Shown here: positions 6,109 through 8,247 of the stretch, one piece after another
Position numbering within the stretch: position 1 is the stretch's first letter
Layout of the letters: the number at the start of each line of letters is the position of its first letter
Origin: Piscirickettsiaceae bacterium
GTDB lineage: Bacteria; Pseudomonadota; Gammaproteobacteria; Thiomicrospirales; Thiomicrospiraceae
Direction: 5' to 3'
DNA length: 8,247 nt
Assembly: GCA_027019045.1 (NCBI GenBank)
Contig: JALUXI010000224.1
Span: 1 to 8,247, forward strand
Made by a program: the position numbers and the translations under genes
Notes under the pieces: generated by a model
Told to the model about the DNA's origin: nothing
Database searches by the model: none
Seen by the model: only the letters and a program-made list of their open reading frames with translations

Positions 6109-6948
6109 CGACTATGTGGGTTTGAAGTGGGGATTGACCAGCCCTTATTTTTAATTGCTGGACCGTGCGTTATTGAGTCTGAAACCTTGGCCTTGGAGAC
6201 GGCGCAACAGTTAAAAGAATTGACCGAAGAGGTCGGGATCCCCTTTATTTATAAATCCTCTTACGATAAAGCCAATCGCTCATCCACTAAAAGCTTCCGT
6301 GGCTTAGGGGTGGAAGAGGGATTACGCATTTTGCAGAGAGTGAAAGATGAAGTGGGCGTACCTGTTTTGACTGATGTGCATGAAGACTCGCCTTTGGATG
6401 AGGTTGCCTCGGTCGTGGATGTGATGCAAACCCCCGCCTTTTTAGTTCGTCAGACCAACTTTATCCAAAATGTTTGCCGTCAAGGCATCCCTGTGAATAT
6501 TAAAAAAGGGCAGTTTCAAGCACCTTGGGATATGAATCAGGTGGTGGAAAAAGCCCGTGAAGTGGGGAATGATCAGGTGATGGTGTGTGATCGTGGCACT
6601 TCATTTGGTTATAACACCCTGATTTCAGATATGCGAGGGCTCGCCTCCATGCGAACAACAGGTTGTCCTGTGGTATTTGATGCGACACACTCCGTTCAGC
6701 AACCAGGTGGACAAGGCACCACTTCAGGCGGACAAAGAGAGTTTGTCCCTGTGTTGGCGAGAGCAGCGATTGCGGCGGGAGTCTCTGGTGTGTTTATGGA
6801 AACCCATCCCGATCCAGAATGTGCGTTAAGTGATGGTCCTAATATGTGGCCACTTGGACAATTAAAGCCACTGCTTGAAACCATGAAAGCACTGGATGAT
6901 TTGGTCAAAGCGCAAGGCTTTATTGAGAATGACCTCATTTTGAAGTGA
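6106..6948 (+). CDS. kdsA: 3-deoxy-8-phosphooctulonate synthase, metal-dependent class
   Basis: Condenses phosphoenolpyruvate with arabinose 5-phosphate to KDO 8-phosphate, the precursor of the inner-core sugar of lipopolysaccharide, in the cytoplasm. The 280-residue TIM barrel is full length (284 in E. coli). Visible: the KSSYDKANRSS motif (50-60), RGLGVEEGL (65-73), TDVHE (89-93), RQTNFI (115-120), NIKKGQF (131-137), CDRGTSFGYN (161-170), DATHSVQQPGG (192-202) and ETHPDPECALSDGPN (232-246). Position 21 in IAGPCVIES is cysteine where E. coli has asparagine (GGMNVLES). With H195, E232 and D243 this completes the metal-ligand set of the Aquifex-type enzyme. Coupling to pyrG fits its pathway, because KDO is activated to CMP-KDO with CTP. 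No kdsB or kdsD is visible here. Confidence 0.96.
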   Translation: MRLCGFEVGIDQPLFLIAGPCVIESETLALETAQQLKELTEEVGIPFIYKSSYDKANRSSTKSFRGLGVEEGLRILQRVKDEVGVPVLTDVHEDSPLDEVASVVDVMQTPAFLVRQTNFIQNVCRQGIPVNIKKGQFQAPWDMNQVVEKAREVGNDQVMVCDRGTSFGYNTLISDMRGLASMRTTGCPVVFDATHSVQQPGGQGTTSGGQREFVPVLARAAIAAGVSGVFMETHPDPECALSDGPNMWPLGQLKPLLETMKALDDLVKAQGFIENDLILK

Positions 6949-6956
6949 TTTAATCT

Positions 6957-6976
6957 TGCTGTCATATTGAACAGCA
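6957..6976. repeat. Inverted repeat between kdsA and eno
   Basis: TGCTGT (6957-6962) and ACAGCA (6971-6976) form a 6-pair stem with the 8-base loop CATATTGA, starting 8 bases after the kdsA stop. No T-run follows, so it is not a standard intrinsic terminator. It overlaps the predicted -35 box of eno (6967-6972) and could be an operator. Confidence 0.35.
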
Positions 6977-6996
6977 TAGAATAGCGCTAATAAAAT
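6967..6996 (+). promoter_or_regulatory. Predicted sigma-70 promoter of eno
   Basis: TTGAAC (6967-6972, five of six consensus bases) and TAAAAT (6991-6996, five of six) are separated by 18 bases. Transcription would start near 7003, giving a leader of about 20 bases that includes the Shine-Dalgarno. This would let eno be expressed apart from pyrG-kdsA, as expected for a highly expressed glycolytic gene. Confidence 0.5.
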
Positions 6997-7011
6997 TTTT
7001 AAGAAAAAAGT

Positions 7012-7018
7012 AAGGAAG
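7012..7018 (+). promoter_or_regulatory. Ribosome binding site of eno
   Basis: AAGGAAG, with AAGGA ending six bases before the ATG at 7023. It is a good match to the anti-Shine-Dalgarno and supports this start. Confidence 0.8.
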
Positions 7019-7022
7019 CATA

Positions 7023-8247
7023 ATGACTGCAATTAAAGATATTAAAGCCAGAGAAGTGATTGACTCTCGTGGTAATCCAACTGTAGAAGCCGAGGTTTAT
7101 TTAGAAGATGGTTCAATGGGACGAGGTATTTCTCCTTCAGGTGCCTCAACGGGTTCTCGCGAAGCGATTGAATTACGAGATGGCGACAAAAGCCGTTATA
7201 TGGGTAAAGGGGTGTTGAATGCAGTCAAAAATATCAACACTGAGATCCGTGATGCCTTGATTGGGAAAGATGCGACCGATCAAAAAGCGATTGATCAGGT
7301 GATGATTGATCTAGATGGAACACATAATAAAGCTCGTTTAGGTGCCAATGCCATTTTAGCGGTTTCTATTGCGACAGCTAAGGCTGCAGCCGCTTCAAAA
7401 GGCGTTGAGTTGTTTGAGTATCTTAAAACCGATACCTATCAAATGCCTGTTCCGATGATGAATATCATCAATGGTGGGGAACATGCCGATAACAGTGTGG
7501 ATTTCCAAGAGTTTATGATTATGCCAGTCGGCGCACCTTCAATGGCAGAAGCGATTCGTTATGGTGCGGAAGTATTCCACACCTTGAAAAAAGTGTTGCA
7601 TGATAAAGGCTATAACACCGCTGTCGGTGATGAGGGTGGTTTTGCACCAGATTTGAAGTCGAACGAAGAAGCGATTACGGTGATTCTTGAAGCGATTGAA
7701 AAAGCAGGGTATCAGCCAGGTAAAGATATTATGCTGGCAATGGATGCAGCCTCTTCAGAGCTTTATGAAGGTAACGGTGTGTACAACTTGAAGTCTGAAA
7801 ACCGTAAGTTGACCTCAGCTGAAATGGTTGACCTATTGGGTGAGTGGTCACAAAAATATCCAATCATCTCAATTGAAGATGGGTTGGATGAGAGTGATTG
7901 GGATGGCTTTAAGTTACAAACTGAAAAATATGGTGATCGTCTACAAATCGTAGGAGATGACCTCTTTGTGACCAATCCTAAGATTCTAAAAGAAGGGATT
8001 GAAAAAGGCATTGCCAACTCAATTCTGATCAAGATTAACCAGATTGGTACTTTGACTGAAACCTTTGAAGCAATTCAAATGGCTAAAGATGCGGGTTATA
8101 CCGCTGTGATCTCTCACCGCTCAGGTGAAACAGAAGATACCACTATTGCCGATATCGCAGTAGCGACTGGGGCTGGACAAATTAAGACAGGTTCTATGTC
8201 TCGTACAGACCGTATTGCGAAATACAACCAATTGTTGCGTATTGCAG
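7023..8247 (+). CDS. eno: Enolase (5' part, cut by window edge)
   Basis: Interconverts 2-phosphoglycerate and phosphoenolpyruvate in glycolysis and gluconeogenesis; in E. coli it is also part of the RNA degradosome. The frame from the ATG at 7023 has no stop and gives 408 residues to the edge. The family is about 430 long, so roughly the last 20 are missing. Seen: the N-terminal AREVIDSRGNPTVEAEV (9-25), the mobile loop PSGASTGSREAIELRDG (38-54), GANAILAVS (107-115), MNIINGGEHADN (146-157, with H154), GDEGGFAP (202-209, with E204), Mg ligands D241 (LAMDAAS), E285 (SIEDGLDESDWDG) and D312 (GDDLFVTN), catalytic K337 (LIKINQ), and SHRSGETEDTTIAD (364-377). All expected catalytic positions are present. 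The residues before the loop read GRGIS, where E. coli has MAAA as I recall it; this is a conservative difference. Confidence 0.97.
   Translation, partial: MTAIKDIKAREVIDSRGNPTVEAEVYLEDGSMGRGISPSGASTGSREAIELRDGDKSRYMGKGVLNAVKNINTEIRDALIGKDATDQKAIDQVMIDLDGTHNKARLGANAILAVSIATAKAAAASKGVELFEYLKTDTYQMPVPMMNIINGGEHADNSVDFQEFMIMPVGAPSMAEAIRYGAEVFHTLKKVLHDKGYNTAVGDEGGFAPDLKSNEEAITVILEAIEKAGYQPGKDIMLAMDAASSELYEGNGVYNLKSENRKLTSAEMVDLLGEWSQKYPIISIEDGLDESDWDGFKLQTEKYGDRLQIVGDDLFVTNPKILKEGIEKGIANSILIKINQIGTLTETFEAIQMAKDAGYTAVISHRSGETEDTTIADIAVATGAGQIKTGSMSRTDRIAKYNQLLRIA

Noticed and set aside
6957..6976. Intrinsic terminator after kdsA.
   Set aside because: The 6-pair stem is not followed by a T-run; the next T-run (6996-7000) is 19 bases further on and near the expected eno transcription start.
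1..8247. CRISPR array, tRNA or rRNA gene, toxin-antitoxin pair, prophage or integrase.
   Set aside because: No regularly spaced repeats, no RNA gene signatures and no mobile-element proteins were found; coding density is taken up by housekeeping genes.

Overview
This window is a block of six housekeeping genes, all on the + strand: ycaO, accA, tilS, pyrG, kdsA and the 5' part of eno, which runs off the right edge. The proteins clearly resemble gammaproteobacterial families. YcaO, AccA, PyrG and Eno can be followed almost motif by motif against my memory of the E. coli proteins. KdsA instead belongs to the metal-dependent class, unlike the E. coli and Pseudomonas enzymes. Together with moderate base composition, this suggests a non-enteric gammaproteobacterium. 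A sulphur-oxidising Thiomicrospira/Hydrogenovibrio-type organism is possible, but the sequence alone does not show it.

Layout: ycaO (5-1789) is followed after 36 bases by accA (1826-2782), whose possible promoter overlaps the ycaO stop codon. tilS (2796-4151) follows accA by 13 bases and has no clear ribosome binding site, so it is probably cotranscribed and perhaps translationally coupled. A 320-base gene-free region (4152-4471) then separates tilS from pyrG (4472-6106). pyrG and kdsA (6106-6948) share one base in TAATG and are tightly coupled. A 74-base gap before eno (7023 onward) carries a small hairpin, a plausible sigma-70 promoter and a good Shine-Dalgarno.

The genes serve core metabolism: ribosomal protein S12 modification (YcaO), fatty acid synthesis (AccA), AUA decoding by lysidine-modified tRNA-Ile (TilS), CTP supply (PyrG), KDO for lipopolysaccharide (KdsA) and glycolysis (Eno). 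PyrG and KdsA are functionally linked because KDO is activated with CTP. Eno makes the phosphoenolpyruvate that KdsA consumes.

The part that ordinary annotation does not explain is the tilS-pyrG gap. It holds an imperfect palindrome of about 162 bases (4245-4406) with two collinear 80-base arms around a 2-base centre. Its ends are GAGCGCTT/AAGCGCTC, with ATCTT directly repeated at both borders. A well-formed promoter (TTGCTT-17-TATAAT, 4184-4212) lies just upstream, so the palindrome would form most of the pyrG 5' leader. It looks like a MITE-like or ERIC-like palindromic insertion, or alternatively a structured regulatory leader. No new multi-gene system is visible.
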